The notes beneath the pieces are model-generated. The model was not told the origin of the DNA. It was given only the letters and a program-made list of their open reading frames with translations, and did no database searches. From contig CAZWTU010000109.1 of NCBI GenBank assembly GCA_964637035.1, positions 1-5,136 on the forward strand: a DNA stretch of 5,136 nucleotides, read 5' to 3'. Below, in pieces: positions 1-5,136 of the stretch (position 1 is the stretch's first letter; the number at the start of each line of letters is the position of its first letter). Made by a program: the position numbers and the translations under genes. Source of the DNA: CAZMMV01 sp964637035 (lineage in GTDB: Bacteria; Bacillota; Clostridia; Tissierellales; Tissierellaceae).

Positions 1-585
1 AATGGTAGTGGGAAAACTACTTTAATTAAAATAATTACAGGTATATTAAGGCAATCAAAGGGAGAAGTATTAATAGATGGGGAAAAGCCAGGAGTCTATA
101 CAAAATCTATAGTATCTTATTTACCAGATAGAAATTTCTTATATGAGTGGATGAGTGCCCAGGATTCAATAAATTTTTATAAGGATTTTTATAAAGACTT
201 TGATGAAGATAGGGCTTATGAGCTTTTAGAATTTATGAAATTAGATAAAAATGCAAAAGTTACTTCCTTTTCCAAGGGAATGAAAGAAAAATTAAATTTA
301 ACCCTTGTATTGTCAAGGAAGGCAAAGTTATATGTACTAGATGAACCCATAGCAGGTGTTGATCCAATAGCAAGAGATCAAATCCTTGATGCAATAATTA
401 AAAATTATAATAAAGATAGCACCATGCTAATAACTACACATTTAGTTAGAGATATAGAAAGTGTGTTTGATGAAGTAGTGTTTCTAAAAGAAGGGGAAGT
501 ATGCCTTAAGGGAAATGCTGAGAAGTTAAGGGAAGAAAAAGGGATGCAAATAGATGATTTATATAAAGAAATATTTGCGGAATAG
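1..585 (+). CDS. ABC transporter ATP-binding protein, YtrB-like (5'-truncated)
   Basis: This is the nucleotide-binding subunit that hydrolyses ATP on the cytoplasmic face to drive its partner permease. The reading frame is open from the first base, so the N-terminus, probably some 35-40 residues including the A-loop, lies outside the window. Counting from the first visible codon, the Walker A motif NGSGKTT is residues 1-7, the signature is FSKGMKEK at 90-97, Walker B is LYVLDEP at 110-116 (D114, E115), the D-loop is AGVDP and the switch histidine is H147 in TTH. The signature has SKG rather than SGG, and the Q-loop region reads YLPDR with no glutamine. From memory both are usual in the group of ATPases found beside GntR/YtrA regulators, so they do not imply loss of activity. 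The stop is 11 bases before the permease start, so the two are co-transcribed. The substrate cannot be read from the sequence. An upstream GntR-type regulator is likely but not visible. Confidence 0.93.
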   Translation, partial: NGSGKTTLIKIITGILRQSKGEVLIDGEKPGVYTKSIVSYLPDRNFLYEWMSAQDSINFYKDFYKDFDEDRAYELLEFMKLDKNAKVTSFSKGMKEKLNLTLVLSRKAKLYVLDEPIAGVDPIARDQILDAIIKNYNKDSTMLITTHLVRDIESVFDEVVFLKEGEVCLKGNAEKLREEKGMQIDDLYKEIFAE

Positions 586-596
586 GAGGGAAAAAA

Positions 597-1388
597 ATGA
601 AAAAATATATGAAATATGAAATAAAAGGGACTTATAAGTTTATCTTGGGAATATTAGCTACAGTAATAATTGCATCAACTATTATACAGTTAACTGTGTT
701 AAAGGAGTTAAATAATCTCGATTCTCCCACTCATATGAATGGGATGACAGGAATCGTGGCTTTACTCCTAACTTTGGTTATATTTGGAGCCTTTATTGCT
801 GCTTTTTTCTATATAATAGGTTCATTTAGAAAAGAATTATATGAGGATAGGGGTTATTTAACCTTTACATTACCTTTAACGGGAAATCAGATACTTGGAT
901 CCAAGCTTATTGTATCAATGCTATGGTATGGAATACTAGGTATTGGAATGGTCTTATATAATGTAATACTAACTACAATCTTGCATGGTAGCCAATGGTT
1001 TGAATTATTTCGAGGTTTAAAAGAATATATAGGAACTAATCTACTTTCCATCGCAATAGTTAGTGGAATATTATCAGTAGCTACCACTTTAATATTGATA
1101 TATTTTTCAATGGCATTAAGTAGGGTTTCTATTAGAAATAAAAAGGTTGGGGGAGTATGGTTTATTATATTTATAGTATTAAGTGTACTTACCAATTATT
1201 TAGCAGTAAAAGTTGGAAAAATCCTACCCTACTATTTAGATTTTGATACTTTTAAAATACTCCATTATTATGATATAAATCCCCTTATGCCTAGTATGAA
1301 TATATTTAGTCAATTAATGCAAATAGTATTTGCTATAGCAGCATTTTTAGGTACAGGGTATTTAATAGAAAAGAAAATAGATTTATAA
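597..1388 (+). CDS. ABC transporter permease, ABC-2-like, six membrane helices
   Basis: This is the membrane partner of the preceding ATPase. The 263-residue protein has about six hydrophobic segments, near residues 15-35, 52-75, 104-127, 148-174, 185-205 and 239-258, with a short basic N-terminus and a basic C-terminal tail (EKKIDL). Between helices 2 and 3 lies the cytoplasmic stretch FRKELYEDRGYLTFTLPL, starting at residue 77. This resembles the coupling segment (acidic residues, then GYL and a LP motif) of permeases paired with YtrB-like ATPases. The ATG at 597 is preceded by AGGAGGG at 584-590, which overlaps the ATPase stop codon, so translation is tightly coupled. A strong terminator starts 13 bases after the stop and ends the operon. 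The family is often linked to export or to envelope-stress and antibiotic responses, but nothing here fixes the substrate. The pairing is certain; the function beyond transport is not. Confidence 0.88.
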   Translation: MKKYMKYEIKGTYKFILGILATVIIASTIIQLTVLKELNNLDSPTHMNGMTGIVALLLTLVIFGAFIAAFFYIIGSFRKELYEDRGYLTFTLPLTGNQILGSKLIVSMLWYGILGIGMVLYNVILTTILHGSQWFELFRGLKEYIGTNLLSIAIVSGILSVATTLILIYFSMALSRVSIRNKKVGGVWFIIFIVLSVLTNYLAVKVGKILPYYLDFDTFKILHYYDINPLMPSMNIFSQLMQIVFAIAAFLGTGYLIEKKIDL

Positions 1389-1401
1389 AGATATAAAGCT
1401 C

Positions 1402-1444
1402 AAAAGCCTAGAACTTTTAATTTTAAAAGTTCTAGGCTTTTCTT
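1402..1444 (+). terminator. Rho-independent terminator of the ABC operon
   Basis: A perfect 17-bp stem (1402-1418 with 1425-1441) encloses the loop AATTTT, and two further A-T pairs could close the loop to TT. The core GCCTAGAAC/GTTCTAGGC is followed by TTTTCTT. It begins 13 bases after the permease stop. The AAAA at the left foot means it could also work in the reverse direction, although no gene converges on it. Confidence 0.92.
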
Positions 1445-1477
1445 ATAATGAATAGAAAAATCCTAATTTCACTATCT

Positions 1478-1549
1478 TGTCATTCAGAGCGTAGGGAGGA
1501 ATCTTGTGTTTTTAATATGTTTAGATCCTTCGACAAGCACAGGATGACA
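1478..1549. repeat. 72-bp imperfect inverted repeat, probable dispersed repeat element
   Basis: Two 27-base arms (1478-1504 and 1523-1549) flank an 18-base AT-rich loop. Paired as RNA they give 18 Watson-Crick and 2 G-U pairs out of 27. The outer eight positions (TGTCATTC with GGATGACA) and the inner ones (AATCT with AGATC/T) pair best, and the centre is degenerate. The arms resemble, from memory, a widespread bacterial repeat with ends TGTCATTCTGAG and CTCAGGATGACA and an inner CCTTCGACAAGC. The local G+C is clearly above that of the surrounding AT-rich spacer. It contains no open frame and sits between a terminator and the next leader. It could be a small non-autonomous mobile element (MITE-like) or a structured RNA segment. 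The copy number in this genome cannot be seen from one window. Confidence 0.6.
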
Positions 1550-1550
1550 G

Positions 1551-1722
1551 AATAAGAGCTTTTTCAGTGGTTTCATGCTTTTATTATTGTAAAAGTGCAA
1601 TGTTTATATTAATATAAAAGTATATACATTCTATTATTTGTATTCCATACATATAATCATAAATTAACAGTAAATTGAATAGGAATAAGTAAAATAAGAA
1701 ATTATATAATAGGGGTGAAATT
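1551..1722 (+). promoter_or_regulatory. AT-rich leader of the M48 protease with a weak candidate promoter
   Basis: There is no gene here. The best -10 candidate is TATAAT at 1652-1657. The position 17 bases upstream (TTCTAT, 1629-1634) is a poor -35, so the promoter assignment is weak. The leader ends in AGGGGTGA at 1711-1718, which serves as the ribosome binding site for the GTG start at 1723. A 12-bp palindrome (TATATTAATATA, 1605-1616) is probably just a result of base composition. I see no riboswitch-like structure. Confidence 0.3.
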
Positions 1723-2826
1723 GTGGATAGAAGATTAAGACTAACTATTATTGCGTTTTTTGCAATTTTATTGATTTTTATTTTAATAGTAATGATAAGT
1801 GAATATAAAAATATGGGGCAATTAAGAGTAGATTATCCAGAATTATCTGAGGATGTATATAGTTTAAGAAAGGATAGTCTAAAGCTATGGGCAGTCAAAC
1901 TGATACTGCAATTTTTAATACCAATATTATTCCTTACTTCAAGATTATCCTATAGAATTAGATATTTTGTTGATGATGGAAGATCATTATTTGTAACAGG
2001 ACTTCTTTATGGTGGAATTTTCTTCACCCTAATGTTTTTAATCAATTTACCCTTTAATTATTATGGGTCATTTGTTTTAAGGCATAAATACGGATTGTCA
2101 AATCAGGTATTTTCAAGATGGATTGAACTTACATTAAAGGGATTTTTAGTAAATAAATTAAGCTTATCCTTATTTGTCTTTATCCCGTTTTATCTAATAG
2201 CCAGAAGTCCTAAAACTTGGTGGTTACAATTATCACTAATGGTAATTCCAGTTATTATATTTATGGTTTTTCTCTCACCAGTAATTATTGATCCTATATT
2301 TAATAAATACACTTCTTTAGAAGATGAAAATTTAGGTCAGCAAATAGAAAAGGTCTTAAGTAAGGCAGGTATAGATGACGCCAGTATATATGTTGTAGAT
2401 AAATCTAAGGATACTAAGACTATGAATGCTTATATGACGGGAATACTTCATTCTAAAAGAATTGTATTTTGGGATACAACTATCAATAATTTAGAGGAAG
2501 GTGAGATACTCAGCATAGCCTCCCATGAAATAGGTCATTATGTGGAGAATCATATATGGAAAAATATTATTCTAAGCTCTTTTGCAAGCATATTATTACT
2601 NNNNNNNNNNNNNNNNNNNNNNNNNNNNNNNNNNNNNNNNNNNNNNNNNNNNNNNNNNNNNNNNNNNNNNNNNNNNNNNNNNNNNNNNNNNNNNNNNNNN
2701 ATGGAAAAATTATACAAGGAAAGTTTAGGTCTTCCTAGACCTAGTAATATATATAAGTTATGGTATCATTCCCATCCTACATTAGAGGAAAGGGTAGATT
2801 TCTATAAAAATCATCCTATGGATTAA
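1723..2826 (+). CDS. M48A (Ste24/CAAX prenyl protease 1-like) membrane zinc metalloprotease, interrupted by assembly gap
   Basis: This is an integral-membrane zinc peptidase related to eukaryotic Ste24. Bacterial relatives are thought to act in membrane protein quality control, and their substrates are mostly unknown. The N-terminal half has about five hydrophobic segments (residues 7-25, 55-72, 89-110, 143-161, 169-190) and the family motif HKYGLSNQ at 121-128. Then comes IIDPIFNKY, the NAYMTG segment and the catalytic SHEIGH, with zinc ligands H268 and H272 and general base E269. The C-terminal YHSHPTLEER (348-357) is the conserved end of the family. An N run at 2601-2700 removes the region that should carry the third zinc ligand (a glutamate in an ExxxD-type helix). 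The frame matches across the Ns, but HExxH to SHP is only about 83 residues here against roughly 120 in relatives, so the true gap is probably nearer 200 bases. The start is GTG, supported by AGGGGTGA 4 bases upstream. The gene appears monocistronic. Confidence 0.92.
   Translation: MDRRLRLTIIAFFAILLIFILIVMISEYKNMGQLRVDYPELSEDVYSLRKDSLKLWAVKLILQFLIPILFLTSRLSYRIRYFVDDGRSLFVTGLLYGGIFFTLMFLINLPFNYYGSFVLRHKYGLSNQVFSRWIELTLKGFLVNKLSLSLFVFIPFYLIARSPKTWWLQLSLMVIPVIIFMVFLSPVIIDPIFNKYTSLEDENLGQQIEKVLSKAGIDDASIYVVDKSKDTKTMNAYMTGILHSKRIVFWDTTINNLEEGEILSIASHEIGHYVENHIWKNIILSSFASILLXXXXXXXXXXXXXXXXXXXXXXXXXXXXXXXXXXMEKLYKESLGLPRPSNIYKLWYHSHPTLEERVDFYKNHPMD
2601..2700. other. Assembly gap (100 Ns)
   Basis: Exactly 100 consecutive Ns lie inside the M48 protease gene. 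A round 100 is the usual placeholder for a scaffold gap of unknown size, so neither the length nor the preserved reading frame should be taken literally. Family length comparison suggests a real gap of about 200 bases. Confidence 0.97.
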
Positions 2827-2843
2827 TCCATAGGATGATTTTT
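2806..2843. terminator. Bidirectional terminator overlapping the protease stop codon
   Basis: This is a perfect 38-bp palindrome: 2806-2824 is the exact reverse complement of 2825-2843. It starts with AAAAA and ends with TTTTT around a core ATCATCCTATGGATT. The left arm encodes the last protease residues (KNHPMD) and the TAA stop (2824-2826) lies at the loop. With A and T runs on opposite feet it can end transcription of the protease on the + strand and of the 78-residue gene, which ends at 2867 on the - strand. The two genes are convergent, which fits a shared terminator. Confidence 0.9.
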
Positions 2844-2866
2844 ACTTAGGGGTCACTGTGATCAAT

Positions 2867-3103
2867 TTAATTATTTTTAGAAGCTAATTCATCCAACAAA
2901 TCAGATGTTAATTGGTTTATATCTTCCATTTTCCTGTTTAATGTATTAAATTTATTTGATAGTTCTTTATCCTTAGTTGAACCAAGATCAGAGGATGTGA
3001 GAAGCATACTAATACTTGTAAAATGTTCCATGTTAGAAAAATTATTTTCTTCAATCTTTTTAGCCTGTGTCAATATTTCAGAAATTGCCCTAGGGTTTTC
3101 CAT
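2867..3103 (-). CDS. Small helical protein of unknown function (78 residues)
   Basis: I do not recognise this protein. It has 78 residues, no cysteine, no signal peptide and no membrane segment, so it is probably cytoplasmic. It looks all-helical: residues 2-35 form a mixed amphipathic region, then a polar break near 36-46 (TSSDLGSTKDK), then a heptad-like helix at 48-73 with L48, F52, L55, M59, I62, T66, L69 and L73 spaced 4-3-4-3. This suggests a short coiled coil or a helical dimer. The ATG at 3103 is preceded by GAAAGGATGA (AGGA complement at 3111-3114, 7 bases away), a good ribosome binding site, and no earlier in-frame start competes. It has its own upstream region with a sporulation-type -10 candidate and shares the palindromic terminator at 2806-2843. 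The site and codon usage support a real gene; the function is open. Confidence 0.75.
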   Translation of the reverse strand: MENPRAISEILTQAKKIEENNFSNMEHFTSISMLLTSSDLGSTKDKELSNKFNTLNRKMEDINQLTSDLLDELASKNN

Positions 3104-3132
3104 ACCATCATCCTTTCATATATCTATAGGAT

Positions 3133-3162
3133 TAGTATGGCTATTTTAGTATAAATTATTAC
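3133..3162 (-). promoter_or_regulatory. Candidate promoter of the 78-residue gene (sigma-F/G-like -10)
   Basis: On the - strand GTAAT (3162-3158) is followed after 18 bases by CATACTA (3139-3133). CATnnTA is the -10 pattern known for the forespore factor sigma-G, while GTAAT is only a loose fit to its -35. The distance to the ATG would allow a short leader. A competing sigma-A-like -10, TATACT (3153-3148), lacks a good -35. The same GTAAT-N18-CATAnTA arrangement precedes the VanW gene. Confidence 0.3.
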
Positions 3163-3188
3163 AATAAAATATAGCTGAAATTCAGCTA
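3162..3188 (-). terminator. Probable terminator of the DUF3787-like gene
   Basis: On the - strand a 7-bp stem TAGCTGA/TCAGCTA (3188-3182 with 3178-3172) has a 3-base loop and is followed by TATTTTATTG. The TAG stop codon forms the first bases of the stem. The stem is short and only moderately G+C-rich, so termination is probably weak and some read-through into the 78-residue gene is possible. Confidence 0.55.
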
Positions 3189-3395
3189 CATTTTATTTAT
3201 ATCATCTACCCATTCCTTTGCTTCTTCTACTGCATCTTCAGTTGGAATAGCAACTTTTGAATCTTTTAGTTTTTCTTTTGTATTATAATATATGTCTGTC
3301 TGGGTGTTTTCCAATTTGGAATCTTTATGCATTTTGTAAGAACCAGTTGCAGATTTATTGTTTTTTTCTTTTAAAGTTCTTTTTTCTTTATCCAT
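3186..3395 (-). CDS. Small hydrophilic protein, resembles DUF3787 family (69 residues)
   Basis: This is a small soluble protein with a very basic, lysine-rich N-terminal half (residues 1-28) and an acidic C-terminus. The C-terminal segment DSKVAIPTEDAVEEAKEWVD (residues 45-64) resembles, from memory, the conserved part of DUF3787, a short family of unknown function common in clostridia. The TAAW-like motif I associate with that family is not obvious here, so the assignment is tentative. The start is taken at the ATG at 3395, giving 69 residues. It has AAGGAGGT (complement of 3401-3408) 6 bases upstream. An earlier in-frame ATG at 3413 would give 75 residues, but it has no ribosome binding site of its own and would translate the AGGAGG itself as Arg-Arg. 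The gene lies 80 bases downstream of the VanW gene, with no strong terminator between them, so co-transcription is possible. Function unknown. Confidence 0.75.
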   Translation of the reverse strand: MDKEKRTLKEKNNKSATGSYKMHKDSKLENTQTDIYYNTKEKLKDSKVAIPTEDAVEEAKEWVDDINKM

Positions 3396-3475
3396 TTTAA
3401 ACCTCCTTGCCATAATTCATTTCATATAATTTCAAACTTATAATAGATATACCCATTAGTTGTAAAAAAATTCAA

Positions 3476-4393
3476 TTAATTCATTTCTATTATTCTTCTT
3501 AAGGGTAAGTAATTGCTTATTCCCATATTTTTAATGATATAATGATCCTTATTGTAAAATATAGTGATAGTAGATTTTACTGTAGCCCCATCCATTCCAT
3601 TTGATATTACTTTTATTTCACCCTTAGGAATATCTTTATTGGTTATATATTTTGTGCTAGCTTTTGTAATATTACTGATTTCATGGTTCCAAGTTATTCT
3701 AGGGGGCTTCTCATTACCATAGAAAGCCATATAAAGTCTGTTTCCTATCATTTTAGACCAAATGAGAATAGAGCCTTCACTGGTGTTTTTAAATCTAAAA
3801 TCTTTAATACCATAGGCAACAGTAGCATCTTGACCATAGGGGACATAATTTATTGGCATAGAGTGATGATGCCTTTCTACAACTTCAAGATTAGCTAATA
3901 CAGTTAAATTATAAAGTGTAGTAGCAATCTTGCATACTCCACCACCTTCAGTCATTATAATGTCCCCACCTGTATAAGAGGCGCCTGTTTGATAGCCTCT
4001 AAGCTTAGTATAAGGTCCTATGGACATGTTTTGTGAAAAGATTTCAGATGGTTGAACCACCAACCCATTTATCTTTTCACTGGCCAGTTTTACATTATAT
4101 TCCTCGCCTGGTAAAGGGTTATTTAGAACCGCACAAAAACCTGCCATTAGAAAAGGGGTATTATGCTTTTCCTTTGCCTTTAAAAAATCAAGATCATTTT
4201 TCCAAGGGAAATTGTCTATAGGGCCTGACACATCAGGTATATCATAGTTATCTTTTACATTATCCAACAATATATCTACTTCATCTCTAAATCCATTATT
4301 GTTAATTATGGGGACATCATTTATATTTGCTTCCTTGAGTACAGGAGATATAAAAAGACTTAATGGTAAAATAACATACATAAGATTTTTCAT
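3476..4393 (-). CDS. Exported VanW-domain protein, candidate peptidoglycan-modifying enzyme
   Basis: The N-terminus MKNLMYVILPLSLFISPVL is a short hydrophobic signal-type segment, so the 305-residue protein is probably exported or membrane-tethered. After a linker of about 80 residues, the VanW domain covers roughly 97-232. It includes PSEIFSQN (115-122), IGPYTKLRGYQTG (125-137), EGGGVCKIATTLYN (149-162) and HHSMPINYVPYGQDATVAYG (176-195), then a beta-rich C-terminal part with a possible G5-like or wall-binding region that I cannot assign. VanW was first named from the vanB vancomycin-resistance cluster. As I recall, VanW-domain proteins of Clostridioides difficile were recently shown to be L,D-transpeptidases that use the cysteine of the GGGVC motif, here C154. 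One usual residue after it (Q) is K155 here. The ATG at 4393 has GGAGGA 6 bases upstream. No vancomycin-resistance genes are nearby, so a housekeeping wall role is more likely than resistance. Family confidence is high; the enzymatic role is inference. Confidence 0.92.
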   Translation of the reverse strand: MKNLMYVILPLSLFISPVLKEANINDVPIINNNGFRDEVDILLDNVKDNYDIPDVSGPIDNFPWKNDLDFLKAKEKHNTPFLMAGFCAVLNNPLPGEEYNVKLASEKINGLVVQPSEIFSQNMSIGPYTKLRGYQTGASYTGGDIIMTEGGGVCKIATTLYNLTVLANLEVVERHHHSMPINYVPYGQDATVAYGIKDFRFKNTSEGSILIWSKMIGNRLYMAFYGNEKPPRITWNHEISNITKASTKYITNKDIPKGEIKVISNGMDGATVKSTITIFYNKDHYIIKNMGISNYLPLRRIIEMN

Positions 4394-4444
4394 TTTATTC
4401 CTCCATTATATTGTGATAATTCTATTTTGACACTTTGATTTAGA

Positions 4445-4474
4445 TATTATGCTATGGACAAATTATATAATTAC
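4445..4474 (-). promoter_or_regulatory. Candidate promoter of the VanW gene (sigma-F/G-like -10)
   Basis: On the - strand GTAAT (4474-4470) and CATAATA (4451-4445) are separated by 18 bases, the same arrangement as before the 78-residue gene. The -10 fits the CATnnTA pattern of forespore promoters and the -35 fits poorly. The predicted leader to the ATG at 4393 is about 45 bases. The region is AT-rich, so a chance match is quite possible. Confidence 0.28.
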
Positions 4475-4481
4475 TTGGAAA

Positions 4482-4493
4482 TTTAAGCTTAAA
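4482..4493. promoter_or_regulatory. 12-bp palindrome in the divergent intergenic region
   Basis: TTTAAGCTTAAA is a perfect dyad between the divergent VanW and HD genes, 15 bases upstream of the HD gene's -10. The position would suit a repressor or activator site, but a 12-bp dyad this rich in A and T can arise by chance and I know no regulator with this exact site. Confidence 0.2.
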
Positions 4494-4505
4494 ATGGACT
4501 ATTTA

Positions 4506-4514
4506 TGATATAAT
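4506..4514 (+). promoter_or_regulatory. Extended -10 promoter of the HD-domain gene
   Basis: TGATATAAT is an exact extended -10 (TGnTATAAT), with TATAAT at 4509-4514. No good -35 lies at the expected distance, which is common for extended -10 promoters. Transcription would start near 4521, leaving a leader of about 35 bases before the ATG at 4556 with its AGGAG at 4543-4547. Confidence 0.6.
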
Positions 4515-4555
4515 AAATATATTAATTTTTTAAAATAATTTTAGGAGATGAAGCT

Positions 4556-5136
4556 ATGATTAATGACAGACTTATGAAGGATATAGACTTTATAGTGGAA
4601 ATTGATAAAATGAAAACTATATTAAGACAAACTAGTGTTATAGGAGTAGACCAAAGGGAAGATGATGCTCAACATTCTTGGCATATCTCTCTTATGGCAA
4701 TTGTATTAGAGAAATACTCAAATGAGAAAATAAATATTTTTAAAGTAGTTAAAATGCTATTAATCCATGATTTAGTAGAGATATACGCAGGGGATACATT
4801 TTGCTATGATGTAGAAGGAAACAATGATAAAAGAGAAAGGGAGCTTAAGGCTGCGGATAAAATATACGGAATGCTAGATGAGGAAAAGGGCACAGAACTA
4901 AGGGCTCTATGGGATGAATTTGAAGAGATGGAAACCCCAGAAGCTTTGTTCGCAGCTTCCATGGATAGAATTCAGCCTATGCTAAGTAATTACAAGAATA
5001 ATGGTGGTACTTGGAAAAAATATAATGTAGACAAGGAAGATATTTATAAAAGGATATCTCCAGTGGAAAAATCCTCTGATGAACTTTGGAAACTCATGAA
5101 ATATGTAATTGAAGACTCACAGGAAAGAGGCTTAAT
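4556..5136 (+). CDS. HD-domain phosphohydrolase, YfbR-like (3'-truncated)
   Basis: This is a cytoplasmic metal-dependent phosphohydrolase of the HD superfamily, in the HD_3/YfbR-like group whose studied members are deoxyribonucleoside 5'-monophosphatases. The visible 193 codons carry the metal-site residues in order: H40 (in AQHSWH), H71-D72 (in IHDLVEIYAGD, with E75 and D80 also conserved) and D137 (in SMDRIQPML). The spacing H71/D72/E75/D80 matches my memory of E. coli YfbR. The frame runs from the ATG at 4556, with AGGAG 8 bases upstream, to the window's edge without a stop. The family is usually about 190-200 residues, so only a few residues are probably missing. It is transcribed divergently from the VanW gene and has its own extended -10 promoter. 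Substrate specificity (nucleotide or other phosphomonoester) cannot be settled from the sequence. All catalytic residues appear intact. Confidence 0.9.
   Translation, partial: MINDRLMKDIDFIVEIDKMKTILRQTSVIGVDQREDDAQHSWHISLMAIVLEKYSNEKINIFKVVKMLLIHDLVEIYAGDTFCYDVEGNNDKRERELKAADKIYGMLDEEKGTELRALWDEFEEMETPEALFAASMDRIQPMLSNYKNNGGTWKKYNVDKEDIYKRISPVEKSSDELWKLMKYVIEDSQERGL

Noticed and set aside
887..1195. 102-codon open frame on the - strand inside the permease gene
   Set aside because: It lies antisense to a clearly conserved membrane protein, has no recognisable domain, and its composition is explained by the opposite strand.
1705..1710. Exact TATAAT just before the protease ribosome binding site
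   Set aside because: Transcription from it would start at or after the GTG start codon and leave out the ribosome binding site.
2556..2738. Open frame running through the Ns in another frame of the protease gene
   Set aside because: It exists only because the Ns contain no stop codons; the protease frame on both sides is clearly the real one.
2851..2863. Near-palindrome GGTCACTGTGATC between the convergent genes
   Set aside because: It is short, imperfect and placed at the 3' ends of both genes, where an operator is unlikely, and its one-base centre cannot form a hairpin loop.
3455..3480. T-run downstream of the VanW stop on the - strand as a terminator
   Set aside because: The run of seven Ts is present, but the only stem before it is a weak AT-only AATTAATT, so a terminator cannot be supported.
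3683..3898. 71-codon + strand open frame antisense to the VanW gene
   Set aside because: It lies entirely within the conserved VanW domain on the other strand and its translation resembles no protein I know.
4033..4221. 62-codon + strand open frame antisense to the VanW gene
   Set aside because: It is a shadow of the VanW coding sequence, with no domain of its own.
3476..4393. Vancomycin resistance cluster
   Set aside because: Only a VanW-domain protein is present. There is no VanHBX-type ligase, dehydrogenase or dipeptidase, nor a VanRS pair, in the window, and VanW proteins are common in clostridia without resistance.
4427..4455. Exact TTGACA (4427-4432) with TGCTAT 17 bases downstream on the + strand
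   Set aside because: The -10 half is poor, and the extended -10 at 4506-4514 is a much better promoter for the HD gene. It could be a minor second promoter.

Overview
The window is very A+T-rich and compact, with strong AGGAGG-type ribosome binding sites and rho-independent terminators. The gene families point to a Gram-positive, low-GC Firmicute, most likely an anaerobic member of the Clostridia. They include a YtrB-like ABC ATPase with its permease, a Ste24-like M48 protease, a VanW-domain wall protein and a small protein resembling the clostridial DUF3787 family. A run of exactly 100 Ns shows that this is a scaffolded draft assembly.

Layout. Positions 1-1388, + strand: a two-gene ABC transporter operon, an ATPase cut off at the window's left edge followed by its six-helix permease, closed by a strong terminator at 1402-1444. 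Positions 1389-1722: a non-coding stretch holding that terminator, a 72-bp imperfect inverted repeat that looks like a known type of dispersed bacterial repeat, and an AT-rich leader. Positions 1723-2826, + strand: a membrane M48 metalloprotease split by the assembly gap. Its last codons lie inside a 38-bp perfect palindrome that should end transcription from both sides. Positions 2867-4393, - strand: three genes read right to left, namely an exported VanW-domain protein (4393-3476), a DUF3787-like small protein (real start 3395) and a 78-residue protein of unknown function. Positions 4394-4555: a divergent promoter region. Positions 4556-5136, + strand: an HD-domain phosphohydrolase running off the right edge.

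No single pathway links these genes. The common theme is the cell envelope: an ABC exporter-like module, a membrane protease and a wall-acting VanW protein, with an independent nucleotide-type hydrolase at the right. The most useful second looks are the dispersed inverted repeat, the probably under-sized assembly gap that removes the protease's third zinc ligand, the VanW protein as a possible non-classical L,D-transpeptidase, and a shared promoter-like pattern (GTAAT-N18-CATAnTA) upstream of two minus-strand genes. I did not find a convincing new multi-gene system.
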